DNA of 64,000 bases. Source: an uncultured Colwellia sp. Lineage in GTDB: Bacteria; Pseudomonadota; Gammaproteobacteria; Enterobacterales; Alteromonadaceae. Position numbers and translations under genes: made by a program. Shown piece after piece: positions 20,702-29,875 of this stretch (positions within the stretch are counted from its first letter, which is position 1; every line of letters starts with the position of its first letter). The stretch is taken from assembly GCA_913062815.1 (NCBI GenBank), contig CAJXWZ010000007.1, positions 116,370 through 180,369 on the forward strand, read 5' to 3'. Under the pieces are notes generated by a model, which saw only the letters and a program-made list of their open reading frames with translations, ran no database searches and was not told the DNA's origin.

Positions 20702-21667
20702 ATGAAGCAGATACTATTCTTATTATTACCATTCACTGCATTTTTAAGCGTTGCTGAAGAAATCAAGCAAGGGCAATTACTACATGCTGAACAGCTGGTA
20801 AATCAGCTGAATTATAAGGTACTACTCCAAGATATCGCTAAGTTTGAAAACCAACTGGCTAAACTCAATTCATTTCCAGCAGAAGTTATTGCTAAGTCTC
20901 GTCTGTTAAAATTACTTAGCGTAGAAAAAGCAACTGAAGATCAAAGAGCTTGGGTAGCAAGTCAGGCAAAATCTACCGAGCAACTGAGCTTGGTTAACCC
21001 TGATCATCCAGGACAATATTTTGAAATTATTAGTATTGCTAGAAGTGCAAAAAACACTCAATTCCAATGGTTGGTTAACCAAACAGAAGAAAACTATTCC
21101 AACCAATGGCTAGCGCACAATTGGCAATGGTCACAATTTGTTATCAATGCCACAGAGCTTGAATACAAAGCGTTATCGCAAGCGATTAAAACTGCGGATG
21201 AACCAACTATTCATTGGTTACAGCAACAACTTATAGAGCAAACTTTATCCCAGGTTAGCAATAGGCTGCTAGCGTTATTATTAAGTAGAAAGAGCAATTT
21301 GACCTTGCTCAAGCAATTATGGAAAAACGCGAGCGATCAATACAGCTACCAAGTTTTACAGCGGTTAAAAAACGCCCTTCCTGCTGAGCAAGCTGTTGCC
21401 CACATAATACTTGCCGCAGAGAATAACAACCTCATGTCTCAATCGTTAATGCAATTAGCAAAATATTTTCAACATGATGAAATAGCGCAACAATTTCTAC
21501 TAAAAAAACTACAACAACCAAACAGTGCTTGGCTGGCAGCAACAGCGTTATCTCAAACAAGCAATGCCCAGTTACATCATGATCTGTTGAAACTAGTAAA
21601 ACATTCAAATGACGGGCCAATTAGATTTGCCACCAAACATATATCTACAACAGAGATAAAGGAGTAA
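20702..21667 (+). CDS. Secreted protein of unknown function, all-helical
   Basis: 321 residues beginning with a signal peptide (MKQILFLLLPFTAFLSVAEE, likely cleaved after SVA or near it). The rest is rich in Leu, Gln and Ala with repeated helix-like units such as QLLHAEQLVNQLNYKVLL and IAQQFLLKKLQQPNSAW, reminiscent of HEAT or armadillo-like repeats, though I cannot assign a family. ATG 20702 follows an AGGAGGC ribosome-binding site; an in-frame ATG 33 bases upstream has none. It is four bases before the M14 carboxypeptidase gene, so the two are probably made together and act outside the cytoplasm. Confidence 0.75.
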   Translation: MKQILFLLLPFTAFLSVAEEIKQGQLLHAEQLVNQLNYKVLLQDIAKFENQLAKLNSFPAEVIAKSRLLKLLSVEKATEDQRAWVASQAKSTEQLSLVNPDHPGQYFEIISIARSAKNTQFQWLVNQTEENYSNQWLAHNWQWSQFVINATELEYKALSQAIKTADEPTIHWLQQQLIEQTLSQVSNRLLALLLSRKSNLTLLKQLWKNASDQYSYQVLQRLKNALPAEQAVAHIILAAENNNLMSQSLMQLAKYFQHDEIAQQFLLKKLQQPNSAWLAATALSQTSNAQLHHDLLKLVKHSNDGPIRFATKHISTTEIKE

Positions 21668-21671
21668 AAAC

Positions 21672-23504
21672 ATGAAGTACTACTTTATTTTTCTGTGTTT
21701 ATTAGCAAACATGTTATCGGCAGCTGAATTTGTTTACACTGAAAATGATAATACTGGTAATAATGTTGCCCTCGGCTATCCTGTGCCGCTACCTATCGAT
21801 TCTTTAACACCTATCGATGGCTTTAGAACGTATAACAGTCTAAACCTACGGCATCATCAACTAGTAGAACAAGTGAGCTGGTTAACGGCACTTAACCTTG
21901 GTACAACCTTTAATGAACGTACCATTTGGGGTTATCAACTATCTGATGCTGATAACATTACCATTAGTGGTGCTATTGAAGGCAGTGCCCTCATTAATGG
22001 AGGTATTCATGCTAGAGAATGGCAGTCCCCTGAAGCGCTTACTGGCTATATGGAAAATTTATTTGCTGGACGAAATAATCAACATATTGAGCAGTACATC
22101 ATAGACAACATAAACCTAGTACTGATTCCCGTGCTAAATATAGACGGCTTATTACAAACGCAAAGGTACTCGAATACTGTTACTAACAGTATTAATTCCC
22201 CTAGAGATGGCAGAATGCGTAGGAAAAACATGCGATCTGTTGATGAATTACTTACAACAACCTCTGACAACCTTCACGGCATAGATCTTAATCGCAATAA
22301 TAATCCCTATTGGGCCACCAGTAGCGAAGGCAGCTCAGATGATAATATTTCGCTTGTCTACCATGGCACTAGTGCAGCGTCAGAGCCTGAGATTCAAGCA
22401 TTGCAAAATGGTGCGGTTAGCGCAGGAGAAACAAGGCTTAGATTCTATATAGACACTCACTCTTTTAGTCAAATTTACTTCACTCCAATGACAGGTGACC
22501 AGAGGCGAGATAACATTACCAGTGAACTAGCTAACATAATGCGCGCAGCCAACAGCTCTAAATATAGATATGGGCCTTTCTCAGCTGGCAGTGGTATTGG
22601 CGCTACCGATGAGTATTTTGCTAATAGCTATCAAATCCCCTCTTATACTTTAGAAATAGAACCATTGAATTCAAGTGCTGATTATGGTGGTAATGGTGTC
22701 TCTCATGATGGTTTTATTTTACCGGCATCTGAAGTAGGTAGAATGCGTAGTGAAACCAGTAATGCAACTTTCGCAGGCTTGTATAGCATTGCAGAAAAAC
22801 CTATGCTGCAAGAGATAATGATTAAACAAGGCGATGAATTAATCTTCCATCAACAGTGGCAAGTATCAGAAACAGGTAGAAACCTAATTACCTTAGTCGA
22901 AAATCCTTTAATAGGTAACATTGCTTACCAGTTGATAGCTACTTTTAATAAACCGATGCGTCAACTTGAAAACAATCAAGTTGTTGGCTTTGCTAGCCTG
23001 TCAAGCCCAACAAGTATCAACATGGATTGGTTAGTCAGCACAACTAATGGTGAACAGCTACACAGTATTGATACGGCGCAAGGTACTTGGTTAACTCAAG
23101 GATTTAAACATTACTTAACCGATAGTTATCTGGTTGACTTTACCCTTCCTACCGACTTTGACTGGGCTACAACGTCTTTAATGGCGTTGAGTATTCAAAC
23201 AACCGATATGACAGGACAAGCACTTGATAGCAACCCTGCTACTATTAGCGATTGGCAAACAGGACATTGGCATAATTACGAAGATAGTGAAGGAAACTTA
23301 AGTGATAGTGGCGGTATTGATAAGTCGATGCGCCTGATTGATGACGGTAGTGATTTATATGCAGCAGCACCTTTACCAACACCTTTACCTCCGATAGAGC
23401 CCACACCGGCTGATAGTTCAAGTGGTGGAAGTATTAGCTTATTTGGATTTTTGATGCTTTTATTGTCGTCCCAAATAAGATGGTTTAACTTCAATAATAA
23501 ATAA
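21672..23504 (+). CDS. M14 family zinc carboxypeptidase with GlyGly-CTERM tail
   Basis: Secreted metallocarboxypeptidase, 610 residues. A signal peptide (residues 1-18) is followed by an M14 domain: zinc ligands His113 and Glu116 in HARE and His263 in IDTHSFSQ, substrate-binding LHGIDLNRNN, and probable catalytic Glu328 in YTLEIE. A beta-rich region follows (about 370-560), then a Pro-rich linker and a C-terminal SSGGSISLFGFLMLLLSS, which fits the GlyGly-CTERM signal processed by rhombosortase, with an unusually weak basic end (RWFNFNNK). It is coupled to the upstream secreted protein. Substrate is unknown. Confidence 0.9.
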   Translation: MKYYFIFLCLLANMLSAAEFVYTENDNTGNNVALGYPVPLPIDSLTPIDGFRTYNSLNLRHHQLVEQVSWLTALNLGTTFNERTIWGYQLSDADNITISGAIEGSALINGGIHAREWQSPEALTGYMENLFAGRNNQHIEQYIIDNINLVLIPVLNIDGLLQTQRYSNTVTNSINSPRDGRMRRKNMRSVDELLTTTSDNLHGIDLNRNNNPYWATSSEGSSDDNISLVYHGTSAASEPEIQALQNGAVSAGETRLRFYIDTHSFSQIYFTPMTGDQRRDNITSELANIMRAANSSKYRYGPFSAGSGIGATDEYFANSYQIPSYTLEIEPLNSSADYGGNGVSHDGFILPASEVGRMRSETSNATFAGLYSIAEKPMLQEIMIKQGDELIFHQQWQVSETGRNLITLVENPLIGNIAYQLIATFNKPMRQLENNQVVGFASLSSPTSINMDWLVSTTNGEQLHSIDTAQGTWLTQGFKHYLTDSYLVDFTLPTDFDWATTSLMALSIQTTDMTGQALDSNPATISDWQTGHWHNYEDSEGNLSDSGGIDKSMRLIDDGSDLYAAAPLPTPLPPIEPTPADSSSGGSISLFGFLMLLLSSQIRWFNFNNK

Positions 23505-23505
23505 A

Positions 23506-23536
23506 AAAGGTGCTACCAATAGCTGGAAGCACCTTT
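23506..23536. terminator. Bidirectional terminator between M14 peptidase gene and fabV
   Basis: Nine-base arms AAAGGTGCT and AGCACCTTT with a 13-base loop. On the minus strand the stem is followed by TTTTTTATTTATT, a strong terminator for fabV; on the plus strand it closes the carboxypeptidase unit two bases after its stop. Confidence 0.88.
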
Positions 23537-23558
23537 GAATATATCTTTGAATTAATGA

Positions 23559-24746
23559 CTACAGATTATTAATTTCAACAAGCGGATTTACGTCTGCATC
23601 ATAGTCGACAGCATCAACACCAAAACCAAATAACTTTAAGAATTCATTATGGTAGCTTTCGTAATCAGTTAACTCGTCGATAGTGTCAGTGTCTACTGTA
23701 TTCCAAATATCAGTAACACGTTGTTGAACACTATCTTCAAGCTCTTTATAGTTTTGACGATAACGACCTTGCTCATCTAAACGAGGGCTGTCACTGTAAA
23801 TGTTTTCTTTAAATAAATTAGCAATTTGCTCAATACAACCTTCATATGTTCCGTCGGCTTTCATTACTTTAAACATGGCTGAAATATAAAGCGGCATAAT
23901 TGGAATAGCTGAGCTTGCTTGAGTAACAACCGCATTAAGTGAAGTCACACGTGCTTGGCCATTTACATTTGTGGTAGCAGCATTTATTGCCGTCGCAGCT
24001 CTGTCTAAGTCTTCTTTCGCTTTACCTATGGTTGCTTTGCCATAAATTGGCCAAGTAAGCTCTTTACCAATATAAGTGTAAGCTACTGTTTGTACGTTTT
24101 CGGCTAAAACATCTGCTTTAGCAAGCGCGTTCATCCATAATTCCCAATCTGCACCACCCATGACATCAATAGTGCCCTGAATTTCAGCTTCGTTCGCTGC
24201 TTCAACAGAAACAGAATCGATAATTCGCTTTGAGGTATTTAAGTTTTTGGTGGTAACACTTTCACCAATAGGCTTTAACGTAGATGAATATACTTCGCCA
24301 GTATCAGGATCTGTTCTACGCGGTGATGCCAATGAATAAACAACTAAATCAATTTTACCCATATCAGCTTTAATATTTTCAATAGCTTGCGCTTTTATCT
24401 CATGAGAGAAAGCATCACCATTAATGTTTTTTGAATAAACACCAGCTTCATCAGCCGCTTTTTGAAATGCCGCAGTGTTATACCATCCTGCAGAAGCTGT
24501 TTTTCTTTCTGTCGGCGGTTTCTCAAAGAAAATACCTAAAGTATTCGCATTGTGACCAAAAGTAGCAGTAATTCTTGAAGCTAAACCATAACCAGTAGAT
24601 GCGCCAATAACTAAAACATTTTTAGGGCCCGTGCTGCTAAACGTTTGTGCTTTAACATAAGAAATTTGTTCATTGACATGCGCTTCACAACCAACAGGGT
24701 GAGCATTAGTACAGATAAAACCACGAATTTTTGGCTTGATTACCAT
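23559..24746 (-). CDS. fabV: Enoyl-ACP reductase FabV (trans-2-enoyl-CoA reductase family)
   Basis: NADH-dependent enoyl reductase of fatty acid synthesis, a type known for intrinsic triclosan tolerance. MVIKPKIRGFICTNAHPVGC is the family N-terminus, fixing the start at 24746 with an AAGG ribosome-binding site; a 20-codon extension in frame has no homology. The NAD site VIGASTGYGLASRI and the FabV active-site pattern Tyr-x8-Lys (YGKATIGKAK) are present, with SSAIPIMPLYISAMFKVMK downstream. 395 residues, full length. Single-gene unit ended by a strong terminator. Confidence 0.95.
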   Translation of the reverse strand: MVIKPKIRGFICTNAHPVGCEAHVNEQISYVKAQTFSSTGPKNVLVIGASTGYGLASRITATFGHNANTLGIFFEKPPTERKTASAGWYNTAAFQKAADEAGVYSKNINGDAFSHEIKAQAIENIKADMGKIDLVVYSLASPRRTDPDTGEVYSSTLKPIGESVTTKNLNTSKRIIDSVSVEAANEAEIQGTIDVMGGADWELWMNALAKADVLAENVQTVAYTYIGKELTWPIYGKATIGKAKEDLDRAATAINAATTNVNGQARVTSLNAVVTQASSAIPIMPLYISAMFKVMKADGTYEGCIEQIANLFKENIYSDSPRLDEQGRYRQNYKELEDSVQQRVTDIWNTVDTDTIDELTDYESYHNEFLKLFGFGVDAVDYDADVNPLVEINNL

Positions 24747-24868
24747 AGGAAAACCTTCTGAATTACTTTTATAAAGACTATAAATTTGCGCTATTGTACC
24801 TTGCAATTGAATTAAAGAGGTACGAGCAGTTGATTGAAATCACGAAAAGGAGTGTATTTAAAAATAGA

Positions 24869-24901
24869 GCCACTATCAATAGTAATGCTATTTATAGTGG
24901 C
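24869..24901 (-). terminator. Intrinsic terminator of bolA
   Basis: On the minus strand GCCACTAT-A-AATAG-loop-CTATT-G-ATAGTGGC forms a two-part stem of eight plus five pairs, followed by TCTATTTTT. It lies 17 bases after the bolA stop and separates it from fabV. Confidence 0.85.
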
Positions 24902-24917
24902 CAACATTAACGCCAGA

Positions 24918-25232
24918 CTATTTACCACCGCCCAAACAATTTGGTGATAATGGGGTATTGTCGGCGTAATAATCAAGCCATTCTTTCTCTGTATAGGTAT
25001 GTAAAGCTAAAGCATGAATTTTTTCTGCTAATTCTTCCGACAATACCGAATTAACCGCACGGTGACGTTTTATTAACCGCTCATCTTCAAATTCTTTTGA
25101 GACGATAGTGACTTTAAAGTGAGATTCACTGCCCGGTGGCACATTATGATTATTACTTTCATTAACAACGTCAAGATGTAAAGGTGAAAAGGCAGACAAT
25201 AATTTTTCTTCTATAACAGCAGCAATAGTCAT
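24918..25232 (-). CDS. bolA: BolA family protein
   Basis: Small regulator of the BolA/IbaG family; BolA proteins bind [2Fe-2S] clusters with monothiol glutaredoxins and influence morphology and stress genes. The 104-residue protein has the class II KH-like fold signature SHFKVTIVSKEFEDERLIKR and HRAVNSVLSEEL, with the conserved His in HRAVN. MTIAAVIEEKL (25232) is the start by homology rather than the TTG-initiated extension. The neighbourhood of bolA, yajG and an ampG-like gene matches that of E. coli. Confidence 0.93.
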   Translation of the reverse strand: MTIAAVIEEKLLSAFSPLHLDVVNESNNHNVPPGSESHFKVTIVSKEFEDERLIKRHRAVNSVLSEELAEKIHALALHTYTEKEWLDYYADNTPLSPNCLGGGK

Positions 25233-25457
25233 TATTTTTCTCAGTAAATGTAGGGACACTAATAATTTTAGCTAATATACGTTTGAATGCCACGAAAAAG
25301 TTAGTGTAAACAATCAAAATCAAGTTAACTAAATGGAGTTATTAAGGTTTTATTTTAATAAATTTTATCCCTTATTATCAACAAAAATTGACGCTATACA
25401 AAAATAAATATGCCACAATAAGCCATCTAGATTTATTACTTAAACTTTACCTTCACT

Positions 25458-26627
25458 ATGCTTAGCCCCTTCTTTGTCGATAATCAGCAACTAACGCTTG
25501 ACCGTTTTCCTATAGCGCAAGTAAACCGTAGCCTACAAGCATGGGATGCAGCAGATGAATATTTGCTAAATCACATAACAACAGAGCAGTTAATTGCTAA
25601 TAGCAATCGGGTGGTTATTTTCAATGATGCATTTGGGTCATTAACAACACATTTTTGTAGCAAAAGTTCAAGCCAAAATAAGCTAATGGTTTATTGCGTT
25701 AATGACTCTTTCATTAGTCGCCAAGGTATAGCGCATAATATTGAGCATAATAATCTCGACCCTAGCAATATCAATCAACTTAATTGTTTGGATGCTTTAC
25801 CTGAGAACATTGACGTTATTTTATTTAAAATACCTAAAAGTAAGTCGCTGCTGATTGATCAGCTCATTAACATTAAAAATAGCGCATCAAGCAATACGGT
25901 ATTCATTGCCGCCGATCGGGCAAAAGAAATTCATAGTTCAACTTTAAAGTTATTTGAGAAGTATTTAGGCAGCACTAAAACCTCATTAGCCGTTAAAAAA
26001 GCCCGTTTAGTGTTTTGCCAACTTGATCAAAAACAACAACTTGACTCACCTGCTCCAACGGTTTGGTCTTTGTCAGACAAAACCTTAAATAGAGATTTTT
26101 CAATTAGTAATCATGCGAATGTCTATTCAAGAGAAAAACTTGATATTGGCGCCCGTTATTTCATTGAAAATTTACCCAAAGTTACTCAAGGTTGCCAAGT
26201 CATCGATTTAGGCTGTGGTAATGGTGTTATTGGTTTAACGCTTTTAGCTCGCCATCCAACTGCACATATTCAATTCTTTGATGAATCTCATATGGCTATC
26301 TCTTCTGCCGAAGCAAATGTTAAAACCAACTTGCCTGACTTAGCAGCACAATGTCAATTTCATTTAAATGACTGTTTAACCAATGTTGACAGTAATAGCG
26401 TTGATTTAATTTTATGTAACCCTCCTTTTCATCAAAATACCGCAACGACAGACCATATCGCTTGGCAAATGTTTAAGGATAGTTATAGAGTCTTGAAAAA
26501 GGGTGGTGAATTACGCATTATTGGTAACCGGCAGTTAGCGTATCATATTAAATTAAAACGTATTTTTGGTAATGAAAAACTCATTGCTAGCAATGACAAG
26601 TTTGTTACTCAATCAGCTATAAAATAG
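25458..26627 (+). CDS. rlmG: 23S rRNA (guanine-1835-N2)-methyltransferase RlmG
   Basis: Methylates G1835 of 23S rRNA using S-adenosylmethionine. The two-domain layout is clear: a degenerate N-terminal methyltransferase-like domain (to about residue 185) and a catalytic C-terminal domain with VIDLGCGNGVIGLTLLA and the N2-guanine methylase motif NPPFHQ. The N-terminus (residues about 10-36, FPIAQVNRSLQAWDAADEYL) matches RlmG. 389 residues, normal length. It precedes yajG by 46 bases. Confidence 0.95.
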   Translation: MLSPFFVDNQQLTLDRFPIAQVNRSLQAWDAADEYLLNHITTEQLIANSNRVVIFNDAFGSLTTHFCSKSSSQNKLMVYCVNDSFISRQGIAHNIEHNNLDPSNINQLNCLDALPENIDVILFKIPKSKSLLIDQLINIKNSASSNTVFIAADRAKEIHSSTLKLFEKYLGSTKTSLAVKKARLVFCQLDQKQQLDSPAPTVWSLSDKTLNRDFSISNHANVYSREKLDIGARYFIENLPKVTQGCQVIDLGCGNGVIGLTLLARHPTAHIQFFDESHMAISSAEANVKTNLPDLAAQCQFHLNDCLTNVDSNSVDLILCNPPFHQNTATTDHIAWQMFKDSYRVLKKGGELRIIGNRQLAYHIKLKRIFGNEKLIASNDKFVTQSAIK

Positions 26628-26673
26628 TTGTATCAATTCATATTTTTATTAAGACAAAGGCGAACCTAAACCA

Positions 26674-27249
26674 ATGAAATGTCACTCTTATACTTCCCTC
26701 TTTTTTACTTTTATCATGACCTTTGGTTTAGCTGCTTGTTCAAGCACGCCTAGCCATGTGATTGTTGCGCCTGATTTGATGACTATTCCTGCAATTTATC
26801 ATCAAGGGAAGCATGCTCAGCTTAATGTTGTTGATATGCGTACAGCGAACCATATAGTACAAGTATTACGTAAAGGTGAAGCGGCTACCTTGCTCTCAGC
26901 GCAAGCAAGACTAGAAGACATTATCAAAGTTAATCTAACAGAGCATTGGAAAAAACAGAGTCTGCAAATTCAAAATAATGCTAGCAATACCATTAATGTC
27001 TCAATCGAGAAAGCCGTTATCAGTGTTGAACAACAAACCATGGAATATAAAGTACAAACAGAAATAGTAGTGAAAGTAACCGTTAACAATGGCGAACAAA
27101 CACTGACTACCACCTTTAACAACCGTGGTAATAGCGATGGACCTTTACAAGCTGATATCGCCGTTTTAGAACGAAACTTCAATCAACGTTTAGCCAAGTT
27201 ACTTAGCCAAATTTTAGCTAATGAAAAAATTGCCAAGTTCTTAATGTAA
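26674..27249 (+). CDS. yajG: YajG family lipoprotein
   Basis: Predicted outer-membrane lipoprotein of unknown function. The signal peptide ends with lipobox GLAAC at residues 18-22, then SSTPSHVIVAPD. The body fits YajG (COG3056), with VVDMRTANHIVQVLRKGEAA and a C-terminal LARLLSQIL-like helix. 191 residues, as expected. In E. coli yajG is co-transcribed with ampG; here a cyclophilin and a small unknown gene lie between yajG and the AmpG-like permease. Confidence 0.9.
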   Translation: MKCHSYTSLFFTFIMTFGLAACSSTPSHVIVAPDLMTIPAIYHQGKHAQLNVVDMRTANHIVQVLRKGEAATLLSAQARLEDIIKVNLTEHWKKQSLQIQNNASNTINVSIEKAVISVEQQTMEYKVQTEIVVKVTVNNGEQTLTTTFNNRGNSDGPLQADIAVLERNFNQRLAKLLSQILANEKIAKFLM

Positions 27250-27274
27250 TTCATTTAACATCAGAGCATAAAAT

Positions 27275-27877
27275 ATGTTAATCATAAAAAAACTGATATT
27301 GACCTTTATCTTTTTGCTGAGCTTAGTCAGTTTAATGGCGAAGTCTCAAAACGTCACCATTGATCCCACCAATATTTATCCTATAGTAAAATTAGAAACA
27401 TCGATGGGTATAATTATTGTTGAATTAGATCGAGTTAAAGCTCCTCTCACGGTTGATAATTTTTTGACCTACGTGACTACTGGTGAATATAACAACACCA
27501 TATTCCATCGTATTGTTGAAAACTTTATTGTTCAAGGTGGTGGTTACGATGAAGAGTTTGTTGCTAAAAAAACTAACCCCGATATTGTTAACGAATCAGG
27601 TAATGGCTTAAAAAATGAAATTGGCACTATCGCTATGGCGAAAGAAAATCGTCCACATACAGCAAATAGACAATTTTTCTTTAACATAAATGATAACACT
27701 AACTTAGACCCAGGAAGACAATGGGGATATACCGTATTTGGCGCTATAACCGAAGGAGAAGAAGTGCTTGAAGCTATAGCCAAAGTTAACACCGACTATA
27801 ATGAAACTATGGCATGGAATGATGTACCTATCGAACCCGTCATATTAATTAAAGCAACGCTACTACCAGAAGAGTAA
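27275..27877 (+). CDS. Cyclophilin-type peptidyl-prolyl isomerase, exported
   Basis: Cyclophilin domain with VKLETSMGIIIVELDRVKAP, the catalytic FHRIVENFIVQGG (Arg of FHR) and RQFFFNINDN. Residues 1-24 are hydrophobic and look like a signal peptide or membrane anchor, so the enzyme should act in the periplasm like PpiA. 200 residues. Bacterial type: the tryptophan that confers cyclosporin binding is absent from the usual loop. It is 25 bases downstream of yajG and probably shares its transcript. Confidence 0.9.
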   Translation: MLIIKKLILTFIFLLSLVSLMAKSQNVTIDPTNIYPIVKLETSMGIIIVELDRVKAPLTVDNFLTYVTTGEYNNTIFHRIVENFIVQGGGYDEEFVAKKTNPDIVNESGNGLKNEIGTIAMAKENRPHTANRQFFFNINDNTNLDPGRQWGYTVFGAITEGEEVLEAIAKVNTDYNETMAWNDVPIEPVILIKATLLPEE

Positions 27878-28200
27878 AATTAAATTTTTCATCATGTTTA
27901 TAAAACAGCCCTATATACGAGTGATATCGTACATTGGACAATCAACTTTTGTTTATCTATTACTTTTAAGACATTTTCTTAGCAAAAAATTGCTGTGAAT
28001 CTTTGACAAAATGCTAATTGTCACCGATAAATAAAGGTAGGCGTTAATCGTTGTAGCTTGTAATGTTGTTTGATAAATGAATCACCTCAAAAAATAATAC
28101 AATAATAAAAATACTCTTCGCGTGTACTGAAAACAAATAGATTAACATTTTAGCAAAACTAATAATAAGAATAGCAAGGACAGCTATCTTGGAGTTCTTC
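27878..28200. other. Gap before the small unknown gene
   Basis: 323 AT-rich bases with no coding potential that I can support. A weak hairpin (AGCAA...TTGCT near 27980) has no U tract. The stretch probably holds the promoter of the gene at 28201; no consensus boxes stand out. Confidence 0.45.
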
Positions 28201-28530
28201 ATGATAATAGAGCAGTTTATCAATGAAAAAATTGTCCAAATGAGCGCTTATGTCAGCGCAGTTATAGGCAAGACCATACATTACACTGAGTTGGATCAAT
28301 TTATTCTTGATACCATGGAAGAGTGGGCGTCTTTAAACGTCACCGATGAAACGCCAAGTAATGCGCAAGAACGTGTTTTTTGGCACTTAATTCATGAAGT
28401 GAGCTTGCATGGCGGCCAAGCGTTGCAACAAGACTTATTTTTCAAAAGTGAAATGAATACCTGTTTAGATTTTTTTAATGGCATAGGCAGCTACCCAATT
28501 GACTGCATCGGTTGGCGTCCCATTTCTTAA
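28201..28530 (+). CDS. Conserved-looking hypothetical protein, 109 aa
   Basis: No family recognised. The protein is soluble and helical, with an acidic N-terminal half (IEQFINEKIVQMSAYVSAV, then FILDTMEEWASLN) and a C-terminus DFFNGIGSYPIDCIGWRPIS that looks constrained by its aromatic, Gly and Cys residues. ATG 28201 is preferred to a TTG four codons upstream, with GGAG nearby. It lies between the cyclophilin and the AmpG-like gene on the same strand, separated by 85 bases from the latter. A real gene by length, start signal and composition; function unknown. Confidence 0.65.
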   Translation: MIIEQFINEKIVQMSAYVSAVIGKTIHYTELDQFILDTMEEWASLNVTDETPSNAQERVFWHLIHEVSLHGGQALQQDLFFKSEMNTCLDFFNGIGSYPIDCIGWRPIS

Positions 28531-28614
28531 TATTAACTAATTCGCTTCTGCTAAGTACAACTCTCTGATAAGCTTAAATTTATATATTCGACTTTTTGAT
28601 GAAATATCCTATTA

Positions 28615-29874
28615 ATGTCTAGCACTTCTTTTAAGCAAGCTATTTTAAATAAACGAATGCTGATCTGTATTTTTACAGGATTCAGCTCAGGCTTGCCGCT
28701 GTTTGTTCTCTACCAACTGGTACCTGGCTGGTTGAGAGATCAAGGGGTGAGCTTAGCTGAAATAGGCTTGTTTTCCTTAATTGGCATTCCTTATGTATGG
28801 AAGTTTCTTTGGTCGCCCTTAATGGATCGATATTCATTAGGTGTGCTTGGTAGACGACGTAGTTGGATGCTAGCGACACAGGTACTGTTGTTGTTTTCCA
28901 TTGCCGGTTTTGGTTTTGTTAACCCTATAGCTAATATTTGGTCTGTGGCTTATTTAGCTGCAGCCGTTGCATTTTTCAGCGCCAGTCAAGATATCGTGCT
29001 TGATGCCTACCGACGCGAGTTATTACCAGACAATGAGTTAGGTCTGGGTAATTCTATACATGTTCAAGCCTATCGTTTTTCGGGTCTGGTGCCCGGCTCC
29101 TTAGCTTTTATTCTAGCCGATCATATTAGTTGGCAAAGTGTTTTTATTATTGTTGCTGTCTTCATGGTAGTAGGTATTTTATTAACTTTATTCATTAAAG
29201 AATTAGATACCGAGCATAATGCACCCAAATCATTGCAAGCAGCGGTCGTTTTACCTTTTAAAGATTTCATTCAAAGTAATGGATTGAAATCAGCGGGGTA
29301 TACTCTTGCCTTTCTCGTGTTGTATAAATTAGGCGACAACATGGCAACCGCCCTGCAAACACCGTTTTTCATCGACATGGGTTTTAGTAAGACTGAAATA
29401 GGTGTTATTGCCAAAACCTCATCAATGATAGCGATGACTGTCGGCATAATTGTCGGTGGCATAGTCATGATAAAGCTCAGTATAAATCGTGCTTTATGGC
29501 TCTTTGGATTTGTACAAATAGCCAGTATTCTTGGTTTTGCTGCACTTGCTGAAATTGGTCATAATAACTATGCTTTAGCTTTGGCTATGGGCTTTGAATA
29601 TTTAGGGGTAGGTTTAGGTACCGCAGCATTTACTGCCTTTATCGCTAGAACAACCAACCCAGCCTTTGCCGCAACGCAAATAGCATTATTTACCGCATTA
29701 GCGGTTTTACCAAGAACTTTTGCTAATGCCACGACAGGCTTTATTGTTGAGCAAATTGGCTGGACTCAATTTTACTTTTTATGCACATTGCTTGCTGTAC
29801 CGGGTATGTTAATGCTTTTTAAAGTGGCACCTTGGCACGAAAGTCCTTTAGTACAAACTCAAATAGGAAAATAA
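28615..29874 (+). CDS. AmpG-like MFS permease (muropeptide transporter family)
   Basis: Inner-membrane major facilitator with 12 predicted helices, 419 residues. The N-terminal GFSSGLPLFVLYQLVPGWL and IPYVWKFLWSPLMDRY closely match AmpG, which imports anhydromuropeptides for recycling and influences AmpC induction. E. coli AmpG is longer (491 aa) with two extra C-terminal helices that are absent here. The neighbourhood with bolA and yajG supports orthology, but paralogues are common, so no symbol is given. ATG 28615 has a weak ribosome-binding site. Confidence 0.87.
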   Translation: MSSTSFKQAILNKRMLICIFTGFSSGLPLFVLYQLVPGWLRDQGVSLAEIGLFSLIGIPYVWKFLWSPLMDRYSLGVLGRRRSWMLATQVLLLFSIAGFGFVNPIANIWSVAYLAAAVAFFSASQDIVLDAYRRELLPDNELGLGNSIHVQAYRFSGLVPGSLAFILADHISWQSVFIIVAVFMVVGILLTLFIKELDTEHNAPKSLQAAVVLPFKDFIQSNGLKSAGYTLAFLVLYKLGDNMATALQTPFFIDMGFSKTEIGVIAKTSSMIAMTVGIIVGGIVMIKLSINRALWLFGFVQIASILGFAALAEIGHNNYALALAMGFEYLGVGLGTAAFTAFIARTTNPAFAATQIALFTALAVLPRTFANATTGFIVEQIGWTQFYFLCTLLAVPGMLMLFKVAPWHESPLVQTQIGK

Positions 29875-29875
29875 T

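Noticed and set aside
24747..24806. Twenty-codon N-terminal extension of FabV
   Set aside because: Homology begins at MVIKPK and the ribosome-binding site fits that ATG.
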